From contig DHYS01000030.1 in the NCBI GenBank assembly GCA_002414185.1, forward strand, positions 1 to 21,986: a DNA stretch of 21,986 bases, read 5' to 3'. This stretch comes from Patescibacteria group bacterium UBA5124 (GTDB lineage Bacteria; Patescibacteriota; Gracilibacteria; Absconditabacterales; Absconditicoccaceae). Shown piece by piece: positions 1 through 7,401 of the stretch. The position numbers and the translations under genes are program-made. The notes under the pieces are model-generated. The model was given only the letters and a program-made list of their open reading frames with translations. It was not told the origin of the DNA and made no database searches. Position 1 is the first letter of the stretch. Each line of letters begins with the position of its first letter.

Positions 1-29
1 ACTAATGTCAAGTTTATTGTACTAACAAA

Positions 30-53
30 AAAGTCGACATTAAAGCCGACTTT
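30..53 (-). terminator. intrinsic terminator of gyrB
   Basis: A 7-bp stem (30-36 with 47-53) is followed on the minus strand by a run of T. It lies 24 bases beyond the gyrB stop codon, so it most likely ends the rpoD-gyrB transcript. Confidence 0.75.
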
Positions 54-76
54 CTCTATATAATTACCTCAAAAAA

Positions 77-2008
77 TTAAATATCTAATTCTTTAACACT
101 CTTCGCATGAGTAAGAATAAAGTGTTTTCTTGATTGAACATCTTCACCCATCAATATTCTAAATAATCTATCTGCTTCTTCAGCATCTTCAATAGATATT
201 TGATTGAGTCTTCTATTGTTTGGATCCATAGTTGTAGACCAAAGTTGTTCAGCGTTCATTTCTCCAAGTCCTTTATATCTTTGGATTTCTGTTTTTGCAG
301 CATCCATATCATAGTCTCCAGGTTTTTTTGTTTCATCATATACATAAAGTTCCTTCTTTCCTTCACTAAACTTATAGATAGGAGGACATGCAGCATATAC
401 ATGACCGTTTTCTACTAAAGGTCTCATAAATCTAAAGAAAAAAGTCAGAAGGAGTGTTCTAATGTGTGCTCCATCTACGTCGGCATCGGTCATGATAATA
501 ATCTTTTCATATCTTAGATTCTCAAGATCAAAACTTTCTTTGATACCAGCTCATATAGCAGTAATTAAGGCTTTAACTTCTGCGTTTGCCATAATCTTTT
601 GGATACTTGCTTGTTCCGTATTCAAGATCTTACCTCTAAGTGGTAGGATAGCTTGAAATGAGCTATCACGTCCTTGCTTCGCACTTCCACCCGCAGAATC
701 TCCCTCCACAATATACATTTCAGTACCATCTTTACCTCTCTTAGAACAATCTGCAAGTTTACCTGGTAATACTCAACCTGCTAATACATTTTTTCTCAAA
801 ACAGTTTCTTTAGCAAATTTTGCAGCAAGTCTTGCTCTTGCAGCAAGTTCTATCTTTTCAAATATTTTATCAAATTCTCATTCATTATTAGCAAAAAATT
901 CTTTGAGATAGTTATATGTAATTGTTTCAACTTCTTTTCTTACATAGCTATTTCCTAGTCTTCCTTTTGTTTGTCCTTCAAATTGTGGTTCAGGAATCTT
1001 AACAGTAACAATAGCATAGAGTCCGTCAGTTACATCAGAATATTGAAATTCTCCAATCTTTTTGTTGATCTTGTCTTTTTCTTTAGCTATTTCATTGATA
1101 ATAGTAAGAAGAGCAGATCTAAATCCTAATACATGACTACCTCCATCTGTTGTTGGAATATTATTTACAAATGATAGGGTATTGTCATTGTTTGTATTTA
1201 CGAGTTGAAAAGCTATTTCAGTAAGACAATCATTACCTTCTTGTTGAAAATATTGAGGAGCTCCTATCACATCTTGTTCACCAACAAGGTTACTAAGCCA
1301 AGTTTTGATACCTCATTCAAAGTAAAATCTTTGCTTATATCCTGTTTTTTTACTTACAAAATTGAATATAACACCAGGAGTAAGGTATGCAGCCTGTTTC
1401 ATTCTCGCTAATTCTATACTTTGAGAAAAATCTATTGTTTCAAAAACTGTAGCATCTGGTTTAAATTTAACCGTAGTTCCTACTTTATCAGTTTCTCATA
1501 ATTCTTGAAGGTCTCCCATAGGTACACCTCTTTCAAATCTTTGGAAATATTTTTTACCATTTTTGTGTACAGTAACTTCAAGCCATTCAGAAAGGGCATT
1601 TACTACTGATGCTCCCACTCCATGTAGACCTCCAGAAATCTTATAGCTTGATTTATCAAATTTACCTCCAGCATGAAGTACAGTGAAGATAGTTTCTACT
1701 CCAGATTTACCTGTTTTTTGATGTCTATCAACAGGCATACCTCTTCCATTATCATGTACACAAACAGATCCATCTTCGTGTAAGACAGTAGTGATTGTCG
1801 TACAATGACCAGCCAAAGCTTCATCTACAGAATTATCAACAATTTCTTGTATCATATGATGAAGACCTCTAGCATCAGTAGAACCGATGTACATTCCAGG
1901 TCTTTGTCTTACAGGTTCCAATCATTCCAATACTTTGATATGAGAGGCATCGTAATCATGACTATCTAATTCACTGTGGGTAGTTTGATTTACTAATTCT
2001 TCTGACAT
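77..2008 (-). CDS. gyrB: DNA gyrase subunit B
   Basis: ATPase subunit of the type IIA topoisomerase that introduces negative supercoils, working with GyrA, which is not in this window. Read with TGA as glycine it is 643 aa, a normal length for GyrB. The GHKL ATPase domain comes first: the IVDNSVDEALAG helix (Mg/ATP-binding Asn about residue 59), DNGRGMP (86-92) and GGLHGVGAS (126-134). The TOPRIM domain follows, with EGDSAGGSAKQGRDS near residue 435 and DADVDGAHIR near 508. The C-terminus ends like typical GyrB (a GEDVQSRKHFI-like segment). The ATG at 2006-2008 is chosen because it gives a normal N-terminus before the RPGMYIGS motif; no Shine-Dalgarno precedes it. It lies 42 bp after rpoD on the same strand, probably co-transcribed. 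ParE is the main alternative, but overall similarity favours GyrB. Confidence 0.95.
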
Positions 2009-2050
2009 GTTTATTGTTTAGGTATAAATATGTTTCTTGTAACTCTCTGT

Positions 2051-3355
2051 TTAGTCGTCATTATTTGATTTTCCAGGAAAGTCCATTTCTTCAAATTCAA
2101 AGTCATCATCATCGTAACTTGTAGAAGATTCATCATCATCGTCAAAATCATCATCTTTTTTGCTTTTCTTTCTTCATTTTTTTCCTTTGATTTGATTTTG
2201 TTCCATTTTAGCTATATCATCTTCAATTCCAAGAATTTTTTGTAATCCAGCATGTTCTTTGAGTTTTTGAATAACTTTTTGTTCAATTTGTCTTACTCTT
2301 TCTCTTGTTACATTAAATTCTTCTCCAACTTGTTCTAGTGTATATCTAGGTCCATCAATACCATATCTCATTTTAACGATTTTTGCTTCTCTATCATCAA
2401 GCATATTGAGAATCATATCAAGATTTTTTCTCAAAGTGTTTTTTTCTGCAAATTGATCTGGTCTAAGAGTATTATTATCTTCAATCAAATCTGCTAAAGT
2501 ATCTCTTCCTTCATCTCAAACTTCTCTATCTAGAGATACGTTTCCAAAGATAACTTCTTCAAGTTTTTTGATTTTTTTGATAGGAAATCCTAATTTTTGT
2601 CCGATTTCCTTAGAGGTAGGTTCTCTTCATAATTTTTGGAAGAGGAGTTGGTATGTTTTGTTGTAAGAGTTAATTTCATCAATCAAATGCACAGGAATTC
2701 TTACATGTTTGGTCATATCAGCAATAGCTTTTGTAATTGATTGCTTAATCCACCAAGTTGCATATGTTGAAAACTTAAATTCCTTATCTGGATCAAATTT
2801 TTCTATAGCTTTGATGAGTCCTATATTTCCTTCTTGGATAAGATCAGAAAAGCTTAATCTAGAACCAAAAAATCTCTTTGCAATACTAATTACAAGTCTG
2901 AGGTTTGATTCGATAAGTTTCTTTTTGGCTTCTTCATCTCCTTTTTTGATTCTTTTTGCAATATCTCTTTCTTGTTCTGAAGTAAGAAGAGGTATTTTAG
3001 AAATGTCATTGAAATAAAGTTTGATGAAGTCATGATATTGTACATCAACAGTACTACGAGTATGTTCTTCATATAACTGTACTTTACCAAATTTTGATTC
3101 TTTCTTTATTTCTTCAGCTTCTTTTTCTAATACTTCTTCGATAGTAAGTATTTTGATACCTAGCTTATCTGCTAGATCATAAAACTTTTCTACCGCTTTG
3201 ATATTGAGATCCATATCATCAATCTCTGTGATTATATCTTCTTCATTGATTTCACCAGAATTGAATCATTTAGTTAATAACTCTTGAAGAGGGGCAGAGA
3301 GTTCATTAATATCGTCCTGAAAACTATCCCAAAGTTGCTTTTTCGCTTTTTGCAT
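2051..3355 (-). CDS. rpoD: primary sigma factor (sigma-70, RpoD)
   Basis: Housekeeping sigma factor that directs RNA polymerase to -35/-10 promoters. It is 434 aa with TGA read as glycine. The N-terminal ~70 residues resemble region 1.1 (LLTKG, EINEEDI). Region 1.2 lies near 107-132 and region 2 near 138-225, with DLIQEGNIGLIKAIEKFDPD and the -10-recognising YATWWIKQSI. Region 3 follows. Region 4 has the -35-binding helix-turn-helix at about 339-361 (YTLEQVGEEFNVTRERVRQI). Region 1.1 and full region 2 mark it as a group 1 sigma. Unusual is the C-terminal tail after residue ~390: a Lys/Gly-rich stretch and then about 35 Asp/Glu/Ser-rich residues beyond region 4.2. The start at 3353-3355 includes region 1.1. 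It is followed by gyrB after 42 bp and appears to be driven by the 3396-3423 promoter. Confidence 0.95.
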
Positions 3356-3395
3356 ATAGCAAATCAAAAGAAATAAAAAACAAATATTTACATTT

Positions 3396-3423
3396 TTAAT
3401 ATTTGTGTTTAAATATTTGACAA
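3396..3423 (-). promoter_or_regulatory. candidate rpoD promoter
   Basis: On the minus strand TTGTCA (3418-3423), a 16-bp spacer, then TATTAA (3396-3401). It would start an mRNA about 34 nt before the rpoD ATG. Its -35 overlaps that of the plus-strand promoter at 3417-3444, so the two may compete for polymerase. Confidence 0.5.
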
Positions 3424-3444
3424 ATATTATTTTATATATATAAT
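3417..3444 (+). promoter_or_regulatory. consensus sigma-70 promoter of a small RNA
   Basis: Perfect TTGACA (3417-3422), a 16-bp spacer and perfect TATAAT (3439-3444). The expected start near 3451 leads after only ~70 nt into a strong terminator, so it probably drives a short non-coding RNA rather than ruvA. Confidence 0.65.
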
Positions 3445-3450
3445 ATTTAC

Positions 3451-3525
3451 GTGTGGTGAAGCTTATATAAAATAGAAGAACTGGAAAGATTCCCTTTTCT
3501 AAGGCATGATTTCCAGTTTTTTTTG
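3451..3525 (+). ncRNA. putative ~70-nt small RNA between rpoD and ruvA
   Basis: Begins about 7 nt after a consensus -10 box and ends in a 9-bp perfect hairpin (3479-3487 with 3510-3518) followed by a run of eight T. The hairpin loop can form a smaller CC/GG stem. I do not recognise an RNA family. It could be a free small RNA or the attenuated start of a longer ruvA leader. Confidence is limited because only promoter and terminator logic supports it. Confidence 0.45.
3479..3525 (+). terminator. intrinsic terminator upstream of ruvA
   Basis: Nine-base-pair perfect stem (AACTGGAAA with TTTCCAGTT) followed by a T tract, on the plus strand. The minus strand lacks an equally good T tract, so it acts on plus transcripts. 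Confidence 0.7.
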
Positions 3526-3643
3526 TCAAAGAAAATCTACCTGACTTTTATAGTAATTTTGTACACTACATCAAGGGAAAATGTATATTAAGGGTTGCAA
3601 AAAGAAGAAAAGTTAATAAAAGATAAACACCTTACTATTTATT

Positions 3644-3649
3644 TATAAT
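3644..3649 (+). promoter_or_regulatory. TATAAT box just before ruvA
   Basis: A perfect TATAAT ends only 8 bases before the ruvA ATG, so transcription would begin at or next to the start codon and give a nearly leaderless mRNA. No good -35 box is visible at the usual spacing. Confidence 0.4.
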
Positions 3650-3657
3650 AAATTTTG

Positions 3658-4209
3658 ATGTTTCATCTTATCACATGAAAAGTAACTCCATTATGAACTA
3701 AGAAATATATTCAAAATCAAGTATTCGGAATCGAAGCATTCTATCTATGAAATCAATCAGATTGAAATTTTTTTCTCTATCCTTATCTGGATGATAATAA
3801 AAAAACAATTATCTATTATGCTTTTGATACAATTAATCAAAAAACAGTATTTGAAGATATGCTCAAAATCAGTGGTATTGGACCAAAAACAGCATTTCAA
3901 ATAGTACAATTACCAGCAGAGTCGCTACAAAATGCCATAAAAACTTTAGATGCTAAGTTTTTTCAATCAATACCTGGAATCTGACCAAAATCAGCAAAAA
4001 AAATCCTTTTAGAACTCAAATGATCAATTAATTTTGATGAGGTACAAAGTATAGATATGGATCAAAAACTGTACAAAGATATCATTAAATCGCTCAAAAA
4101 TTTTTGATATGATACGGAAAAAATCAAAACAACACTTCAATCTTATCCTGAAAAAATTACAAAATCTAATATGTCTGAAGTAATTAAATGGGTAATAGGA
4201 AAAATATAA
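3658..4209 (+). CDS. ruvA: Holliday junction branch-migration protein RuvA
   Basis: DNA-binding subunit that holds four-way junctions and loads the RuvB motor. At 183 aa it is slightly shorter than the usual ~190-200 aa. It is split into several fragments under the standard code by eight in-frame TGA codons, one of them inside the second helix-hairpin-helix. Domain I (OB fold) covers about residues 1-62. Domain II has two HhH motifs: LKISGIGPKTAFQIV (69-83) and SIPGIGPKSAKKILLELK (104-121). A short domain III (about 135-183) would contact RuvB. The ATG is the first in frame and sits 8 nt after a TATAAT box. Its stop codon directly abuts the corA stop on the other strand. ruvC is 9 kb away and ruvB is not in the window. 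Confidence 0.93.
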
Positions 4210-5133
4210 TTAGAACCACTTTTTTCTTCTAAAAATTAAGATAAGAGTTAGTGAAATCACTACCATAAGTAACATGAGAATCACAAAGAAGTTGTGATTG
4301 TTTTGTCATGGAAGTGTAATATTCATACCATAAATACCGCTAATAAGAGTAAGAACTCAAGTAAGTGCTGAGAAGATAGTAAGTACATTAATGACTGAAT
4401 TGGTTTTGATAGTCATCAAGGTGTTGTAAGTATCAAACAATGATTCTATATTTTCATGACTCTTTTCGATATTATTCATTATTTTATCTACCCTAGAAGA
4501 AAGATCTTCAAAATATACGTCCAAATCTTCTTTATAAAATTTTGGAATTTCATTTTGGAGTTGTTCCAAAATTTCTTGATGAGGAATATAGATGTGTTTC
4601 AAAAAGACAATATTACGTTTTTTGATAGTCAGAGATTCCAATAATTGTTTTTCTAATCTACTTGAACTAAAAAGTTGATGTTCCATAGCAAGAACATCTT
4701 TTGTAGATTTGTTGATAATAGTGCCTGCCTTGTCATACATAGCATCAATAATTCTATAGAGAATATAGTATGGAGATATCTTATAGTCTTCATCTTCTTC
4801 TCTTTCTTTGAGTTCTTGAGTATATTCTTCTATCATATTTTGGATATGATTAGTATCATATTTTGTCATAGTTACGATAATGTTTTTTCCAAGAATAATA
4901 CTAAATTCATTGAAAATATAGTTTTGGTGCTGAGTATTGTATTTAGGAAAATTGAGTACAATAAACATGTACTCTTCATAAATATCTATTTTTTCATGAG
5001 TAGAGGATTCCAATAAGTCTTCTTCAATCAATTCGTGAAAATCATAGGTATTTATAAGACTATTGATCTCTTCCTTGGTAGGTGCTGATAAATGAAGCCA
5101 TTGTATCTTTCAGAATTTCAAAAGATTTTTCAT
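4210..5133 (-). CDS. corA: CorA-type magnesium/divalent cation channel
   Basis: Inner-membrane pentameric channel for Mg2+ (family role; Co2+ or Ni2+ are also possible). It is 307 aa with TGA as glycine. The N-terminal cytoplasmic domain begins with a typical WLHLSAPTKEE segment and an EDLLE motif. A long charged helical stalk follows (about residues 140-245). Two membrane segments close the protein: TM1 at about 248-268 ends in the signature YGMN (GMN at 269-271), and TM2 lies at about 282-301. The tail RRKKWF is basic, as expected for the cytoplasmic end. The ATG at 5131-5133 was chosen because it restores the N-terminal strand that a later TTG start would lose. It converges on ruvA with no gap. 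A TATAAT-like box occurs at 5211-5216 on this strand. Confidence 0.92.
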
Positions 5134-5218
5134 AAAAACAGTCATTACTCAGGTAAAATACACAAGAGTCTATATATGATTTACATAGAGGTTTTCAATA
5201 TAATAGATAAATTATACC

Positions 5219-5246
5219 TTGTGTTTTTTGAGAAAATCGCTATAAG
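5219..5246 (+). promoter_or_regulatory. candidate promoter of the 5273 gene
   Basis: TTGTGT (5219-5224), a 16-bp spacer and TATAAG (5241-5246). The implied leader is about 20 nt, almost pure A, and has no Shine-Dalgarno. The leader of the gene at 18325 looks very similar. Confidence 0.4.
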
Positions 5247-5272
5247 TATCTTGCAAAAAAAAACTAAAAAAA

Positions 5273-5758
5273 ATGGAAAATTTTGAAAAATTTGAAGTAA
5301 AGTTGGTTGCTATCAAAAAACCAATCGTTCCGCCAGGAAAACTACCTTTGGATACTCCAATAGATAAATTGTTAGAGTATTATACTAATCAGCCTTCTAT
5401 GAGTAAAAAAGAACTTATTACTTTTTTGAAGAGAGTAGTATTGATTATTGAGCCGCAGGTAAGTTGTTTTATGCCAATAGCTACTTTGGATAAAATGTGT
5501 GCTTTTATTCGACTAGTTGATGCTAGTTATAAAAAACATACAGGTAAACTGACGCATCTATTGGATAATGCAAGAAAATCTTGTGATCGGTCTATACTAT
5601 CATGGAGTGGATTATATCCGGCTGAATCTTTGATGACAAATCACCTTATGGATTTAGCTCTAACAGAGTCAACACAACAAATGCTTTGGGCTAAATTTAA
5701 CGGAGTTCCAACTCCAACTAAAAAGAAAGGATTCTTTTCTTCATGTACTTTTGCATAA
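5273..5758 (+). CDS. hypothetical protein, 161 aa
   Basis: I do not recognise this protein. It is intact without any in-frame TGA, has an ATG start after an A-rich leader, and is followed by a strong terminator, so it is very likely expressed as a single-gene unit. It has no signal peptide or membrane segment. The sequence is mixed and mostly helical: a Lys/Pro-rich N-terminus (about residues 10-30), a central helical part with scattered Cys residues, and a basic KKK near the end before a Cys-containing tail. Its neighbour corA is divergent across 139 bp. The A-rich leader and terminator recall the unknown gene at 18325, but I see no clear sequence similarity between the two proteins. Confidence 0.8.
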   Translation: MENFEKFEVKLVAIKKPIVPPGKLPLDTPIDKLLEYYTNQPSMSKKELITFLKRVVLIIEPQVSCFMPIATLDKMCAFIRLVDASYKKHTGKLTHLLDNARKSCDRSILSWSGLYPAESLMTNHLMDLALTESTQQMLWAKFNGVPTPTKKKGFFSSCTFA

Positions 5759-5771
5759 TTTGCATAGTAAG

Positions 5772-5804
5772 AAAATTCCTCGTTATATACGGGGAATTTT
5801 TTTT
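5772..5804 (+). terminator. intrinsic terminator
   Basis: An 11-bp stem with one G-T pair (5772-5782 with 5790-5800), a 7-base loop and a T run, 13 bases after the stop codon of the 161-aa gene. Confidence 0.85.
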
Positions 5805-5870
5805 AAATTGAAACTAGAAAAAACTTTTATATACTTCAAAAAGAATCTTTATTTATCTTTCCAAACAAAT

Positions 5871-6521
5871 ATGTCTTTCCAAATAACTCTCGCATTCTTG
5901 GAATCTGTGAAAGAAAATAATAACACTCAACGACTACATACATACTGGGATCTTTATCAGCAAGAAAAAAATAGATTTGCTGATTTTGTCAAAAAATTAC
6001 TCGAAGAATTATCTAAAATAAATTCAGATTTTAAAGATTTACAGCCAAAAGATTGTATATTTAGATTTAATAGAGATATTCGTTTCTCTAACAATAAAAA
6101 TCCATACAAAGAGCATTTTGGAGCAGTTATTGCACCAGGAGGAAAAAAGTCAGATTTACCTTGTTTGTATATTCATCTTCAACCAGGTAATCAATCAATG
6201 ATAGCATGAGGACTGTATTATTCACCAGCTCCAATAATTCATAAAGTAAGAAATCAAATAGCTAAGAAATATAAACAACGAAATAAAATTATATCAGAAC
6301 CTAGTTTTAAAAAAATCTATGGAGAAGTGCATTGAAAAGAACTGGTAAAAATACCTAGAGGATATGATCCTCAAGATCCAGCTGCAAAATGGTTTCTCCA
6401 TAAAGGGCGATATGTAAATCATATGCTGACAGATCAGGAAATATTAGATCCAGATTTTCTAGAAAAAATAGTAGAATATTATACAATTCTCAAACCATTA
6501 AATGATTTTTTGGAAATATAA
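5871..6521 (+). CDS. DUF2461 / TIGR02453 family protein
   Basis: 216 aa with TGA as glycine, typical length for DUF2461, a widespread family of unknown biochemical role. Recognisable features are an N-terminal helix with LxFLESV, the RFNRDIRFSNNKNPYKEHFG segment around residues 64-83 (the most conserved part of the family), and LYIHLQPGNQSMIAGGLY around 101-118. Near the C-terminus, HKGRYVNHMLTDQE fits the family as well. There is no signal peptide. The ATG at 5871 gives the family N-terminus; an upstream in-frame extension into the terminator is rejected. It is convergent with the DksA-like gene and shares a terminator with it. Confidence 0.85.
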
Positions 6522-6529
6522 AAAATAAT

Positions 6530-6555
6530 CCTGATGAAGAAAATACTTCATCAGG
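6530..6555. terminator. bidirectional terminator
   Basis: A 10-bp perfect stem (6530-6539 with 6546-6555) sits between two convergent genes. The minus strand is followed at once by a T-rich run; the plus strand has its T run about 14 bases further on. Confidence 0.7.
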
Positions 6556-6564
6556 AGGTTAATA

Positions 6565-6924
6565 CTATTTTTTTTGATGGTCCATACAGCTTGTTCGCAA
6601 TGGATTGAGTTTTAAAAGATCTATTGGGATATATACGTTTTTGCCTGCTATTTCTGAGCATTTCATACAGATTCCAAATTTTTTATTTTTCACTCTTATA
6701 AGTGCATTATGACATTGCTTTCTATATAAGCTTTTCCGGCTTATCTGAGCATAAGTATCATTCTGCTCCTGGTTTAGAGATGCGAAATCTCCCAAATCAG
6801 CGGTTTGATGTTCGTTTTGTGAAGAAAGAGAACCTCTAAATCCTTTAATCATCTCATCAGTTATAGCAATTTGTTCTAGAAAATATTCTTCCCAATAGTT
6901 CAAATCGATTTTTTTTAATGTCAT
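6565..6924 (-). CDS. DksA/TraR-family zinc-finger protein
   Basis: Small RNA-polymerase-binding regulator family that acts through the secondary channel, often with ppGpp. It is 119 aa. A coiled coil is predicted from about residue 10 to 75, with a DLGDFA motif at 43-48 that matches the DxxDxA coiled-coil tip of DksA. The zinc knuckle follows: Cys86 and Cys89 (CMKC) and, after 23 residues, Cys113 and His116 (CMDH), so the last ligand is His instead of Cys. This gives a C2-CH pattern. Its length is between TraR and DksA. It ends in TAG. Upstream is a gene-free region with several perfect palindromes that may control it. Confidence 0.82.
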   Translation of the reverse strand: MTLKKIDLNYWEEYFLEQIAITDEMIKGFRGSLSSQNEHQTADLGDFASLNQEQNDTYAQISRKSLYRKQCHNALIRVKNKKFGICMKCSEIAGKNVYIPIDLLKLNPLRTSCMDHQKK

Positions 6925-6963
6925 ATCTAAATTAATTTTGTTTGGTTTTTATTATTACAGCAT

Positions 6964-7014
6964 CATTTTTACTAAAAATGTAAAGAAAATCAATCTGATT
7001 TTATATTTTCTTTA
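6964..7014. repeat. cluster of perfect palindromes upstream of the DksA-like gene
   Basis: Three inverted repeats are packed into 51 bp: 6964-6970 with 6974-6980 (7 bp, 3-base spacer), 6986-6992 with 6996-7002 (7 bp, 3-base spacer) and 6981-6990 with 7005-7014 (10 bp, partly overlapping the previous one). Short spacers suit operator dyads for a dimeric repressor. They lie 40-90 bp before the DksA-like start codon. Confidence 0.5.
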
Positions 7015-7056
7015 AAACTTGCATTTTTAGTGCTTTTTATTAACATCTAAAATCGC

Positions 7057-7085
7057 TTGAAAAAAGGATAAAATTGGTTTAATAA
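7057..7085 (+). promoter_or_regulatory. candidate promoter of the structured RNA
   Basis: TTGAAA (7057-7062), a 17-bp spacer and TAATAA (7080-7085). Transcription would start near 7092, just before the folded region upstream of lepA. Confidence 0.4.
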
Positions 7086-7091
7086 GAAAAG

Positions 7092-7335
7092 AATAGATTA
7101 TTGAATATGGTTGAACAATTGTCGCTAACACACGAGTTTTTCAAGCTAAACCAGATATGGAAATCTATGAAATTAGCCATAGGGTCCCTGGATCTGCTGA
7201 TGGGTAATTGGCTTGGTAAAATTAAAAAAATATGAAATACGACCGGATGGAAGAGTATTGTTAGCGACTAGACCTTTTTGGATACTTTTTAGGGCAATGC
7301 TAAAAAGTATTAACAGCCGACACGCAGTGTCAAAA
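7092..7335 (+). ncRNA. structured RNA candidate upstream of lepA, family unknown
   Basis: This stretch has no convincing protein gene, looks richer in G+C than the flanking DNA, and holds nested perfect stems. A 10-bp helix closes the fold (7121-7130 with 7259-7268). Inside are 8 bp with one G-T pair (7142-7149 with 7208-7215), 5 bp (7152-7156 with 7192-7196) and a 5-bp hairpin (7165-7169 with 7178-7182). After it come an 11-bp perfect hairpin (7282-7292 with 7300-7310) and a 5-bp triloop hairpin (7319-7323 with 7327-7331). I found no tmRNA, RNase P, SRP or riboswitch signature. It may be a free RNA or a lepA leader; the T-tract expected for a terminator is absent. All three plus frames contain short open stretches, none convincing. 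Confidence 0.5.
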
Positions 7336-7401
7336 AAGCAATCAGACGTACTAACGTTTAATAATCAAAAAATTTTTAAAATATAAAATATATATACTTA
7401 T

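Noticed and set aside
5092..5286. 64-aa plus-strand ORF overlapping the corA start and the next gene
   Set aside because: It is a shadow of corA and the intergenic region, with no signals of its own.
7107..7271. A 54-aa open frame starting at ATG 7107 (code 25)
   Set aside because: Overlaps the nested stems and all three plus frames show short open stretches; no homology recognised and no supporting signals. Left as non-coding.
7393..7398. TATACT as the -10 box of lepA
   Set aside because: Only 3 bases separate it from the ATG, so transcription would start inside the coding sequence; the TATAAA at 7382-7387 is a better, still weak, candidate.
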